From Chitinophagales bacterium (GTDB taxonomy: Bacteria; Bacteroidota; Bacteroidia; Chitinophagales; Saprospiraceae), in assembly GCA_013298445.1 (NCBI GenBank), contig JAAFHQ010000113.1, forward strand, positions 1-11,170: a DNA stretch of 11,170 nt, in the 5' to 3' direction. The stretch's first letter is position 1; each line of letters opens with the position of its first letter. This document shows positions 1 through 7,485 of the stretch, piece after piece. The position numbers were made by a program, and so were the translations under genes. The notes under the pieces are model-generated. The model was not told where the DNA came from. It saw nothing but the letters and a program-made list of their open reading frames with translations, and ran no database searches.

Positions 1-1909
1 TATACACCAATTTCCCCTTCGCTTCGGGTGCAGTATTGGTCAAGATGATCCGGCGCACGGGTTTACTGTCCCATTTGGTTTTGAAGCTGCTGTACTCCAT
101 ACCCTCGGTGGAAGGCAATTCGGTCATTGCGGTCCATTTTTTGGCATCGTAACGCAGGGTCATGCTCAGGAACCCATCCGAAATGATGATTTTGCCTGCT
201 TCAACGAGGTTTACATTTCCAACGGTCATAAAAACCTGTTGCAGCGATTTGGGTTTTTGTTTGAGTAGGTATTCGTCGGTAAGTTCTACCTCGTCCTGAT
301 TGCGCTTGAGCAGAACGGTGCGATTCCAGCTTTGGATGCCAGCTTCGGCAGGGTAAGCACTGGCAATGTCCATACTCATTCCACTTTCTTTAGGCGTCAT
401 GACCCGACTGACATTTTTTGCCGCAAATTCCTGGCCGCTTTTTTGCCCCAAACCATTGATGATTGGCAGGTTGTGGTGCTCTGATTGAGTGAACCACAAT
501 TCATAGCGCTTGCTCGAAAAAGTGCGAGCCGTATAATTTCCTCGCCCTGCGTCCACAATCATGGGTTTGCCGTTGAGGTAAATGATGAAGTCTCCTACAT
601 CGTTGTGGTTGTGGCTTTCGGCGTTGTGTCCACCATGTGCGGCCAGATACATGCCGCTGGCATTGCGGGTGGTCATCACCTGGATGTCGGCAAACCAGGC
701 ATCCGGTGCAGGCGTGTAGCTGAAATTGTTGTTGGCCAGTTGTACTACGCTCAAGATGTTGTTGAGCCTACGGGGCCGTTGGTAACCGGAAACAGCAGTT
801 GAAGCAGCAGGGAAAGTTTTGAAAGCCCATTGGCCGAATTGTACCATCGTTTCATCTTTGATGGCTTTTCCAAAACGGTAAAGCATTAGGCCATCAGGGG
901 TAAGTTTAGGATCGGCATCGGCAAAGTTGACGAAGTAATTGTCGGCAATGTGCGTCTTGTACACATACGAGGCCATTTTTTTGATCAAAGGATCGCCATA
1001 AATGTCAATTTTTCCATTAGTGGCGTTGGTGTAGAGTTCCAAACAGTCGTAAACAGAGGCTCCTGCGGCAAACCAGTAACTTGGGCCTTCGTCACAGCCA
1101 CCATCATCTCCCAGACTGTTGATGTAGCGATCGAGGCCGCGCATGCTGTAGTGGAGCATTTCAGCGCGCTGTTTCTCGTCTTTTTCCAGCAACAAAATGG
1201 CAGTAATGTAATTAGACATGATCCAGGGGTTCCAGTTGTTGACTGGCTTGGTTTGGCTCATCCAACTGTATTTGTCCCCATTTTTGGCCATAGGAGTAAA
1301 GATGCGCTGCTTGGTTTCGTAATAAATGCGGCTACGCAGGAGGCGATTGATTTTGTCCAGTTTTTCCCCTACAAAATAGTCTGTTAAGGCCAACACAGCG
1401 GCGGTTTCAGCGGCGAATAGATCGACCACTGGGTTTTCAACATCGGGTAGTCCTGTGCTGCTAATGTGTGCTGGAACGCCCCAATAGCTTTCTTCACAAA
1501 TGGACCAGACCCCATTCATGATCGCTTCGGTGAAACGCCCCTGGTTTTCGATGCTTTCAGCGAGTACCAGATTCATCAAGGCGTTGCGTTTGCCAAAAGA
1601 AAGATTGCCATGTTGTTGCCGATCACCGGAGCGCACAAAATCCAGGGACATTGTGGCCGAAATTGGCTCGAATTTATACTTGAGGGTAGTTTCGCCCGTT
1701 TTGATCAGTTTGTTGAAAATTGAATCGGGGAGTTTTTTGCGCCATTCTTCGGGCGTTAAAGGATAAGGCTTCCACTGGTTTTTGGGGACCAAAGATTGTT
1801 GTACGGCCAGCAGATTGTATTTGTTGGCCAGGATGTTGCGCTGGACGACCTGTGCAAAAGACAGGTGGATACAAACCAGCGAAAGGAAGAGCACAAAGTA
1901 GGTTCTCAT
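1..1909 (-). CDS. Heparinase II/III-family polysaccharide lyase, C-terminus beyond window
   Basis: The frame is open from ATG at 1909 to the left edge, giving 636 residues without the stop. Residues 1-19 form a signal peptide (hydrophobic core, cleavage likely before Q20), so the enzyme is secreted or periplasmic. An alpha-helical N-terminal half contains an NNWNPW segment (N224-W229) and DEGPSYW, whose Y278 sits where these lyases carry a catalytic Tyr. A C-terminal beta-rich half begins near residue 420 with HNHND (H433, H435, D437), then IVDAG (D453) and EHHN (H478, H479). This His/Asp pattern is typical of the family and resembles its metal site. Members cleave uronic-acid-containing glycans such as heparin, chondroitin or alginate by beta-elimination; the substrate here cannot be read from sequence. 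It is last in the visible trio, 34 bp after the LamG gene. The family is clear; the PL number is not assigned. Confidence 0.88.
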   Translation of the reverse strand, partial: MRTYFVLFLSLVCIHLSFAQVVQRNILANKYNLLAVQQSLVPKNQWKPYPLTPEEWRKKLPDSIFNKLIKTGETTLKYKFEPISATMSLDFVRSGDRQQHGNLSFGKRNALMNLVLAESIENQGRFTEAIMNGVWSICEESYWGVPAHISSTGLPDVENPVVDLFAAETAAVLALTDYFVGEKLDKINRLLRSRIYYETKQRIFTPMAKNGDKYSWMSQTKPVNNWNPWIMSNYITAILLLEKDEKQRAEMLHYSMRGLDRYINSLGDDGGCDEGPSYWFAAGASVYDCLELYTNATNGKIDIYGDPLIKKMASYVYKTHIADNYFVNFADADPKLTPDGLMLYRFGKAIKDETMVQFGQWAFKTFPAASTAVSGYQRPRRLNNILSVVQLANNNFSYTPAPDAWFADIQVMTTRNASGMYLAAHGGHNAESHNHNDVGDFIIYLNGKPMIVDAGRGNYTARTFSSKRYELWFTQSEHHNLPIINGLGQKSGQEFAAKNVSRVMTPKESGMSMDIASAYPAEAGIQSWNRTVLLKRNQDEVELTDEYLLKQKPKSLQQVFMTVGNVNLVEAGKIIISDGFLSMTLRYDAKKWTAMTELPSTEGMEYSSFKTKWDSKPVRRIILTNTAPEAKGKLVY

Positions 1910-1943
1910 TGCAGATGTCGGTTTAAACGTTTTGAGGATAATA

Positions 1944-2813
1944 CTAGCGAGCCAATCGTTGTAATTCTTTTTTGCCCAAGGCTCGATCAAAGACTGCGAG
2001 GCCACCAATTTGGCCTTTAAAAAAATTACCCATACCCCTTTTTAATAATACGGCTCCAACTGTAAAATCTGAGCCATTATTGCCCATGCCATTAGGAAAA
2101 TAATAGGGATTTTTGCTTTGGATCAAACCATTGGGATATCCTTCAAATCCCTGGGTATGTTCGATCAGTTCGGGTTTACGGGCTTCAAAAATGCCATCTA
2201 CATAGGACTTCATGTAGCGCCCATCATAGGTAAAGGCAATGCATACCCACTGATTGGCCGGAACCTCCTGTTTACTCGCAGAGTAGTCGATGGAGTAGGG
2301 GAATGGAGGAGTCGGTTTGCCAGTAAGTGAAATATGCCCACAAACCTGATTTTTGCCATTGTAATGCGGAAGCGACACGAATAAACCATACTGGCGTTTG
2401 CCTCCGTCCTGGTATTCATTCCATAATCCACCTATGAAGCCGGTTTGTTCTCCCGTCCATTTTACCCAGGCGAGAACTGTTACACCTTGTTTTGGCCCAT
2501 AAATGTTCAGCGCGTCGGTTTGTGTACTGGATAGTGATAGATAAGCACCGCTGCCAAATTGGGCCGAATAACCTGACAGCGGCCCTTCATTGAGCCGGGG
2601 AATTGTGCCATCCATTTCGGCGAGTGGAAATTTCCCTTTGCCCCATGCTTGGCGGGTTTGGCCTGCTTCTTCCTTGAAGTCCCAAAACGCAACCAAACCT
2701 TTAGTGGATTTGAGCTGCTCCGGTTTGTTTTGGGCACTTAAATGTTGATTTTGAACCAACAAAGCCCCTATACCCATCAGTGCAATTACAAACAAATTTC
2801 GATTCGTTTTCAT
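1944..2813 (-). CDS. Secreted LamG/concanavalin A-like jelly-roll protein
   Basis: This is a 289-residue protein. The ATG at 2813 is chosen because it lies 4 bp after the upstream stop codon and is followed at once by a signal peptide (residues 1 to about 27, ending LSAQ). An in-frame ATG at 2969 lies inside the upstream gene and gives no signal peptide. The mature part looks like one LamG/concanavalin A-like fold. It has a VAFWDF strand near residue 41, a VTVLAWVKW strand near 110, a WVCIAFTYDG...YVDG segment near 190, and the closing GGLAVFDRAL...KELQRLA typical of LamG_3 domains. No catalytic domain is attached. LamG domains usually bind carbohydrate or protein, so glycan binding for the neighbouring enzymes is the simplest inference; an uncharacterised enzyme activity cannot be excluded. 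The tight spacing to the GH43-like gene suggests translational coupling. Confidence 0.83.
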   Translation of the reverse strand: MKTNRNLFVIALMGIGALLVQNQHLSAQNKPEQLKSTKGLVAFWDFKEEAGQTRQAWGKGKFPLAEMDGTIPRLNEGPLSGYSAQFGSGAYLSLSSTQTDALNIYGPKQGVTVLAWVKWTGEQTGFIGGLWNEYQDGGKRQYGLFVSLPHYNGKNQVCGHISLTGKPTPPFPYSIDYSASKQEVPANQWVCIAFTYDGRYMKSYVDGIFEARKPELIEHTQGFEGYPNGLIQSKNPYYFPNGMGNNGSDFTVGAVLLKRGMGNFFKGQIGGLAVFDRALGKKELQRLAR

Positions 2814-2817
2814 CAAC

Positions 2818-3825
2818 TCAACGCTGCTTTTTGAGGTATGGCCCCTGATCATTCCATTTGACTTCGACGTTGGAGATGTACCAGTTTTTACCCCGGTTGT
2901 TGTTGCCCTGGTAAAAGAGGTAGGTCCTGCTATTGTCGTCCTGAAAAATATGCGGGTGCCCGGATTCACTGGAATTCCAGGTGCCAGGATCGCCGTTGGT
3001 TAAAAAGGGTTTGTTGGACATGCGCTCCCATTTTATCCCATCGCTACTTTTGGCTACACCAATTTGTTGTGGGTCGTTGTTGTAGGCACCAGCATAAAAC
3101 ATGTACAAAAAGCCATTTTTTTCGATGATTGAAGCGCCTTCAATGCAGTTGCCCTCCCAAGGAAGTTCAGGTTTAAGGATAGAAGCTGTACACTGCTGGG
3201 TCCACTGATCGCGGTCAAAACTACCCGTTAAAGGCGCGGAAGCTACCCCTTGCATCTGGATTTTGTAATCGATGTCACGGGTGGCAAAATAAAGCAAATA
3301 CTTGTCCTTGAAAGGAAACACTTCGGCGTCGATGGCGCGGCCACAATTCCAATCCCCGGTGGGGCTAAAAATGGGATTGCTGGCATCCCGGGTAAACTGC
3401 AAACCATCTGTGGAAACCGCGTGGCAAATTGCGTCCTTTTTACCATTGCCATAGGTTTGGTAAAAAAGGTGCACCTGACCATTGACGACCAGGGCTGCTG
3501 GAGCTGCAAGCCCCTTTTTTTCATACTCGTTGGCTGGGGTGACTTCAGCAACTTTATGCCATTTGTGCAAATCTTTACTCTCAGCAATTCCTACGCCCCA
3601 GCCCGGGATGGGATTGGATTGGTCCAGGTAAGATGGGATGGAATAGTACATCAGATAGCGGCCCTGAAACTTGATCACATGGGGATCTTTCGCAAAGGGA
3701 ATGCCAATGCGGGAAGTATCGCCAAACATCATTTTTGGCGTTTTGGCCGCTGCCTTTTTTTGCCCAAATGATTCAAGTGACAGGCAGGGTAACAGCATTA
3801 AAAACAGAAGGACTTTGGAATTCAT
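2818..3825 (-). CDS. GH43-like five-bladed propeller glycoside hydrolase
   Basis: This is a 335-residue protein. The start at 3825 is preferred over the in-frame ATG at 3927 because the signal peptide (residues 1-22, ending SFGQ) begins here and a candidate promoter lies just upstream at 3847-3854. The mature protein carries three acidic motifs in family 43 order: AKDPH (D47, candidate general base), RAIDAEVF (D166, candidate pKa modulator) and CIEGAS (E229, candidate general acid). Repeated blade-like segments such as GRYLMYYS, GQVHLFYQ, DKYLLYFA and GFLYMFYA support a beta-propeller. Family 43 and related clans release arabinose, xylose, galactose or related sugars; specificity is not readable here. 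It is first gene of the minus-strand trio, divergent from susC, and stops 4 bp before the LamG start. GH117 or another propeller family is a possible alternative. Confidence 0.8.
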   Translation of the reverse strand: MNSKVLLFLMLLPCLSLESFGQKKAAAKTPKMMFGDTSRIGIPFAKDPHVIKFQGRYLMYYSIPSYLDQSNPIPGWGVGIAESKDLHKWHKVAEVTPANEYEKKGLAAPAALVVNGQVHLFYQTYGNGKKDAICHAVSTDGLQFTRDASNPIFSPTGDWNCGRAIDAEVFPFKDKYLLYFATRDIDYKIQMQGVASAPLTGSFDRDQWTQQCTASILKPELPWEGNCIEGASIIEKNGFLYMFYAGAYNNDPQQIGVAKSSDGIKWERMSNKPFLTNGDPGTWNSSESGHPHIFQDDNSRTYLFYQGNNNRGKNWYISNVEVKWNDQGPYLKKQR

Positions 3826-3846
3826 CTTTGTTTTTTTTATCCAAGA

Positions 3847-3854
3847 CAAATTTA
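3847..3854 (-). promoter_or_regulatory. Candidate -7 box for the GH43-like/LamG/lyase operon
   Basis: The minus strand reads TAAATTTG, an exact match to the Bacteroidota -7 consensus TAnnTTTG. It lies 21 bp before the ATG at 3825, which would leave a leader of roughly 15 nt. The expected -33 position (around 3874-3880) has only a weak match, so the call rests mainly on the -7 box and its position. Confidence 0.45.
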
Positions 3855-3883
3855 ACTTTTCGGTGTAAGGAACGATTAAAAAA

Positions 3884-3934
3884 TAATTTAGTGTTTTGCC
3901 TCGCTCTTTGTAGTGTGGCAAAATCACTAAATTA
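3884..3934. repeat. Near-perfect 17-bp inverted repeat in the divergent region
   Basis: The left arm TAATTTAGTGTTTTGCC (3884-3900) and the right arm GGCAAAATCACTAAATTA (3917-3934) are complementary except for one extra base in the right arm. The spacer is 16 nt. Both flanks are A/T-rich, and the minus-strand reading is followed by TTTTTT, so the element is also terminator-like in shape. It lies about 30 bp upstream of the minus-strand promoter candidate. It could be a binding site for a dimeric regulator or a leader attenuator if transcription starts further upstream. Its role is not known. Confidence 0.65.
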
Positions 3935-4006
3935 ATTTTTCACTTGTTCCTAAAGTTGACGATGACTTTGGCCTTGAGCCCCTAGGCATGGTTCCTTCAT
4001 AAATAA

Positions 4007-4020
4007 TGTAACCGATTTCC
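4007..4020 (+). promoter_or_regulatory. LacI/GalR-type operator candidate O1
   Basis: The sequence TGTAACCGATTTCC fits the LacI-family palindrome TGnAAnCGnTTnCA at all but the last position. It is the upstream copy of a 20-nt repeated unit (4001-4020 and 4199-4218, 18 of 20 identical). It lies 198 bp from O2 and overlaps no visible promoter, which fits an auxiliary operator used for looping. That role is inference. Confidence 0.55.
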
Positions 4021-4204
4021 TGTGAGCTTAGTAGTATTTAGCGCTGCTACTGTTTTCACCATTTTTTTCACCTTTCAGGCCAATCTTCAACATCCCTTTC
4101 TGCGTAAATCCTTGATTATAATTACTTGATGCCCCTTGCTTTTGGCATCTCCATTGGGTTGAATAGCAATAAATAAGTCAAATCTGCTTTTTGTGAAAAA
4201 ATAA

Positions 4205-4218
4205 TGCAACCGATTTCA
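4205..4218 (+). promoter_or_regulatory. LacI/GalR-type operator candidate O2 at the susC promoter
   Basis: The sequence TGCAACCGATTTCA matches every fixed base of the LacI-family palindrome TGnAAnCGnTTnCA, with the central CG at 4211-4212. It ends 18 bp before the -7 box at 4237, so it covers the -33 region. Bound there, a LacI-type protein would be expected to block RNA polymerase until a sugar ligand releases it. The match is read directly; the regulator and its ligand are unknown. Confidence 0.65.
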
Positions 4219-4236
4219 TAAATGAAAAAGGATATC

Positions 4237-4244
4237 TATCTTTG
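4237..4244 (+). promoter_or_regulatory. susC promoter, Bacteroidota -7 box
   Basis: TATCTTTG matches the TAnnTTTG consensus exactly. Transcription would begin around 4250, leaving about 40 nt of leader before the ATG at 4291. The expected -33 element falls in ATTTCA (4213-4218), a weak match that lies inside operator O2. The position also excludes the in-frame ATG at 4222 as the susC start, because that codon is upstream of the box. Confidence 0.6.
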
Positions 4245-4290
4245 TATGGCCGACGAATATTTTGTGATTTTTTATTTAAACAAACAAACA

Positions 4291-7200
4291 ATGCGAAACA
4301 AACAAAAAACATTTCCAGAACTAGGTGGCCTGAGGAGATTTTGCGCCCTAATGCTGATTTTCTTAGGCTTTCTTAGTTTTGTAAATGCTCAAGATGTAAC
4401 CATTCAAGGAACGGTTACATCGAAGGATGGGAATGAGCCACTCACTGGAGTAAGTATCCTTCTGGTAGGTAGCAGCCGAGGCGCTGTTACGGACATTGAT
4501 GGGAAGTATTCAATCAGTGCCCCCACCAATGGTACCCTGAAATTTAGCTATACAGGGTACACTGAACAGACCGTTGCCATCAATGGCCAGACTACATTGA
4601 ACTTAGTACTAGAAATCAACACTTCCGTATTGAATGAAGTGGTCGTGGTGGGGTACGGTACCCAGGAAGCGAAAGATGTGACGGGTGCGGTGACCAAAAT
4701 CAAGTCCGAGGTGCTCAAAGAAGTACCTGCTCCCAACTTGATCGCCCAGCTGAAAGGGCGTACGGCCGGGGTTTCGATTGTAAACAACAGTTCCACACCG
4801 GGTGCTGCAGGTCAAATCCGGATCAGAGGGAACCGGACTTTAACCACGAATCAGGGGTCCAGCGATGCTTTGGATGGCCCATTAATCGTAGTAGACGGGA
4901 TTCCTTACGGGGGTAGCATCAACGACTTGAACCCTGAAGACATCACCAGTCTCGATATCTTGAAAGATGCATCTGCTACGGCCATTTATGGCTCACGTGG
5001 TGCGGGCGGGGTGATTTTGGTGACTACCCGTCGGGGTAAAAGTGGCAAAGCTGTGATCACCTATGATGGGTTTCATGGAATAACCAACATTATGTCCAAG
5101 TACAACGTCATGAATGGGGCGGAATATGCCCAATTCAAAAGTGATGCTGCAGCTTACAACCGTTCCAGTTGGCCCAGCAGTGCAGGCACTTCCTCGTACC
5201 TGCTTACTCAGCCTGAAAAGGATGCCCTGGCCGCAGGGGTATCCACCGATTGGCAAGATTTGATTTATCGGACAGGTGCCAACTCCAGCCATTTGCTCAG
5301 CGTAAGTGGTGGCAGTGAAAGTACCCAATACGGTTTGAGTGGTGGTTATTACCTGGAAGAGGGAGTTATCCCCAATCAGAATTTTGAACGTTTCTCGCTG
5401 CGTACAACCATTGACCACCGGATCAGCAAAAGTTTAAAAATCGGGCTCAACACCATGAATACCCTTACGTACTCGAATACGGTAGGTGGTGGTGGTGTGC
5501 CCAGTGGTTTGGTACGTTTGACGCCGCTGGCTTCACCTTATAATGCTGACGGTACGGTGAACCTCAATCCAGCCATCGGTTCTATCGATGCAGCTGTGGT
5601 TAGCCCACTTACCCTGATCACCAAGGCCAATTCCTTATTGGCCAACAACCGCAGACTCAGAACTTTCAACAGCTTGTACGCTGAACTGAAAATTGTGGAA
5701 GGATTGCGTTACCGCTTCAATGCAGGTCTGGATTTCAGACAGGACAATGGCAATGGCTATTCCGGGCCTTTAACTTATGTCAATACCGCAACCGTACAGT
5801 CCTCTTCCAACGCTGAAGTGAACAACGCCGAAGCCTGGTCGTACAACTTCCAGCACCTGTTGTACTACGATAAAGTGTTTGCAAAAAAACACAAACTGGG
5901 CATTACGGGTTTGTTTGAAGTAACCAAAGATCACAACCAGAGAAGTCAGTTTAACGTAACGGGTATTCCTGCGGATTACATTGCCAATGCCAACTTCGCC
6001 TTAGCAGCTGGGCAGCCAACTGCTACGGGTTCCTTCTCTGAAACAGGTCTATTGTCGTTCATGGGCCGCGTGAACTATAGTTTTGCCAGTAAGTACCTGG
6101 CAACTCTTACATTCCGCCGCGATGGTTCTTCCACACTTTCTCCAGGCTTCCAGTACTTCAACTACCCAGCCGTGGGTTTGGGATGGACCGTGACAGAGGA
6201 AGGTTTTATGAAAAATATAAAAGCGATTTCCAACCTCAAAATCAGAGGAGGCTGGGGCATTTCCGGCAACCGCAACGTAGGGGCATACGCCACTTTGGGA
6301 GGTTTGAGCGCAGGCTATTACAATTTTGGCCAGAGTACCGCCGGGCAACAACTCGCCTATTTGGTGACCAGCTTGCCTAGCTCAACACTGAGCTGGCAGT
6401 CTACCGACCAGATTGATTTGGGTTTGGAATTTGGCTTGTTCAATGACCGCATCACGGGTAGTGTCGATTATTACCACCAGAAAACCAAAGACATCTTGTT
6501 GTCGGTTCCTCTCCCTGCCAGTAACGGGGCATCCTCGACCCTTAAAAACTTGGGTAAAACCGAAGGTAAAGGGATAGAGGTGATGGTAACAACGCACAAC
6601 ATTCAAAAAACCAATGGATTCAACTGGAGCACCGACTGGATTTTCTTCTTTAACCGCGAGAAAATCACTCAATTGACCACACCTGCGGAATTGGAAAACA
6701 AAGGCGCAGGCTGGTTTGTGGGCCAACCGCTGACCGTGATTTACGACTACAAAAAAACCGGCATTTGGCAATTGCAGGACTCCATCAACGAGCAGATCAA
6801 AAAACAAACTGCTCCGGTACAATATCCTGGCCAGATCCGGATCGAAGACATCAATGGAGATGGCAAGATCGACGCCAACGATCGTCAAATTCTGGGCAAT
6901 TTCCAACCGCAATGGGAAGGTGGCCTTACCAACCGCTTCAGCTATAAGGGCTTTGATCTTTCTGTAGTCATCTATGCCAGAATGGGTATGAAAGTATTGG
7001 CACCCCACCTCACGGCTGATGGTGGTGGCAACGGCTTCCCCTTCTTCAACCAAAGCCGGGTCAACCAGCTTAAGGTGGATTACTGGACTCGGACCAACCC
7101 AACCAATGCCTTCCCGGCACCGGATGCAGGTACGGACCGTTTGTTGTTTGGTTCTACCCTGGGTTACCAGGACGGGTCCTTCATCAAGTGCCGTAGCATC

Positions 7201-7467
7201 AACTTTGGGTACCAACTACCAAGCAGTTTGATGAGTAAAATGGGACTTGCTTCGGCAAGAATTTACCTCAACGCAACCAACCCATTTGTGATCTACTCCC
7301 CATTTGTGGACGCGGGCTTTGGTCCTGATCCCGAAGGCAATGGTTATGGTGGCGGGGTCGCTCCAACTGGTGCGGGCGATGTAGGTGCTCCTGGACGCCA
7401 AATTAGTGTGAACCTGAATAACCCCGCGTTCAGACAGTTTACGTTTGGCCTGAATTTGAAATTTTAA
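4291..7467 (+). CDS. susC: SusC/RagA-family TonB-dependent outer-membrane receptor
   Basis: This 1058-residue porin-like transporter carries oligosaccharides across the outer membrane, powered by TonB, with SusD as its lid. The start at 4291 is chosen because a signal peptide follows (residues 1-33, ending VNAQ) and the promoter lies between it and the in-frame ATG at 4222. Domains in order are a carboxypeptidase-regulatory-like beta-sandwich (about 36-115), the SusC-type EVVVVGYGTQ segment (about 116), a plug domain containing LDILKDASATAIYGSRGA (about 221-238), and a 22-strand-type barrel to the C-terminal aromatic FTFGLNLKF. A calcium-loop-like DINGDGKIDANDR (D853-R865) is common in SusC proteins. 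Length is usual for the family. It lies 18 bp before susD and forms an operon with it. The gene symbol denotes family membership, not starch specificity. Confidence 0.96.
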   Translation: MRNKQKTFPELGGLRRFCALMLIFLGFLSFVNAQDVTIQGTVTSKDGNEPLTGVSILLVGSSRGAVTDIDGKYSISAPTNGTLKFSYTGYTEQTVAINGQTTLNLVLEINTSVLNEVVVVGYGTQEAKDVTGAVTKIKSEVLKEVPAPNLIAQLKGRTAGVSIVNNSSTPGAAGQIRIRGNRTLTTNQGSSDALDGPLIVVDGIPYGGSINDLNPEDITSLDILKDASATAIYGSRGAGGVILVTTRRGKSGKAVITYDGFHGITNIMSKYNVMNGAEYAQFKSDAAAYNRSSWPSSAGTSSYLLTQPEKDALAAGVSTDWQDLIYRTGANSSHLLSVSGGSESTQYGLSGGYYLEEGVIPNQNFERFSLRTTIDHRISKSLKIGLNTMNTLTYSNTVGGGGVPSGLVRLTPLASPYNADGTVNLNPAIGSIDAAVVSPLTLITKANSLLANNRRLRTFNSLYAELKIVEGLRYRFNAGLDFRQDNGNGYSGPLTYVNTATVQSSSNAEVNNAEAWSYNFQHLLYYDKVFAKKHKLGITGLFEVTKDHNQRSQFNVTGIPADYIANANFALAAGQPTATGSFSETGLLSFMGRVNYSFASKYLATLTFRRDGSSTLSPGFQYFNYPAVGLGWTVTEEGFMKNIKAISNLKIRGGWGISGNRNVGAYATLGGLSAGYYNFGQSTAGQQLAYLVTSLPSSTLSWQSTDQIDLGLEFGLFNDRITGSVDYYHQKTKDILLSVPLPASNGASSTLKNLGKTEGKGIEVMVTTHNIQKTNGFNWSTDWIFFFNREKITQLTTPAELENKGAGWFVGQPLTVIYDYKKTGIWQLQDSINEQIKKQTAPVQYPGQIRIEDINGDGKIDANDRQILGNFQPQWEGGLTNRFSYKGFDLSVVIYARMGMKVLAPHLTADGGGNGFPFFNQSRVNQLKVDYWTRTNPTNAFPAPDAGTDRLLFGSTLGYQDGSFIKCRSINFGYQLPSSLMSKMGLASARIYLNATNPFVIYSPFVDAGFGPDPEGNGYGGGVAPTGAGDVGAPGRQISVNLNNPAFRQFTFGLNLKF

Positions 7468-7485
7468 ACTCAAAATTGAATTGAC

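Larger units (their letters stand above)
3826..4290. promoter_or_regulatory. Divergent control region between the enzyme trio and susCD
   Basis: These 465 bp hold no supported gene. They contain a candidate minus-strand promoter (3847-3854), a large inverted repeat (3884-3934), two copies of a LacI/GalR-type operator sequence (4007-4020 and 4205-4218) and a candidate plus-strand promoter (4237-4244). The arrangement implies coordinated control of the import and degradation genes. No regulator gene lies in the window, so the regulator must be encoded elsewhere. The stretch 4021-4198 shows only a small GATGCC/GGCATC dyad (4128-4149) of doubtful meaning. Confidence 0.7.

Noticed and set aside
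950..1387. A 145-codon plus-strand frame opposite the lyase
   Set aside because: The minus strand here encodes a continuous heparinase II/III-like protein with conserved motifs, so the plus-strand frame is a shadow.
3250..3771. A 173-codon plus-strand frame opposite the GH43-like gene
   Set aside because: It is antisense to a well-supported glycosidase with three family motifs and has no start signals of its own.
4128..4149. GATGCC/GGCATC dyad with a 10-nt spacer
   Set aside because: Only 6 bp per arm, no T-run and no relation to a promoter or operator; this is expected by chance in several hundred bases.
4001..4218. Direct repeats as mobile-element or CRISPR repeats
   Set aside because: There are only two copies, 198 bp apart, with no array or transposase. 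The palindromic core and promoter overlap explain them better as operators.
6382..7215. A 277-codon open frame on the minus strand opposite susC
   Set aside because: It is antisense to the SusC barrel region with no recognisable motif; it is treated as a shadow.
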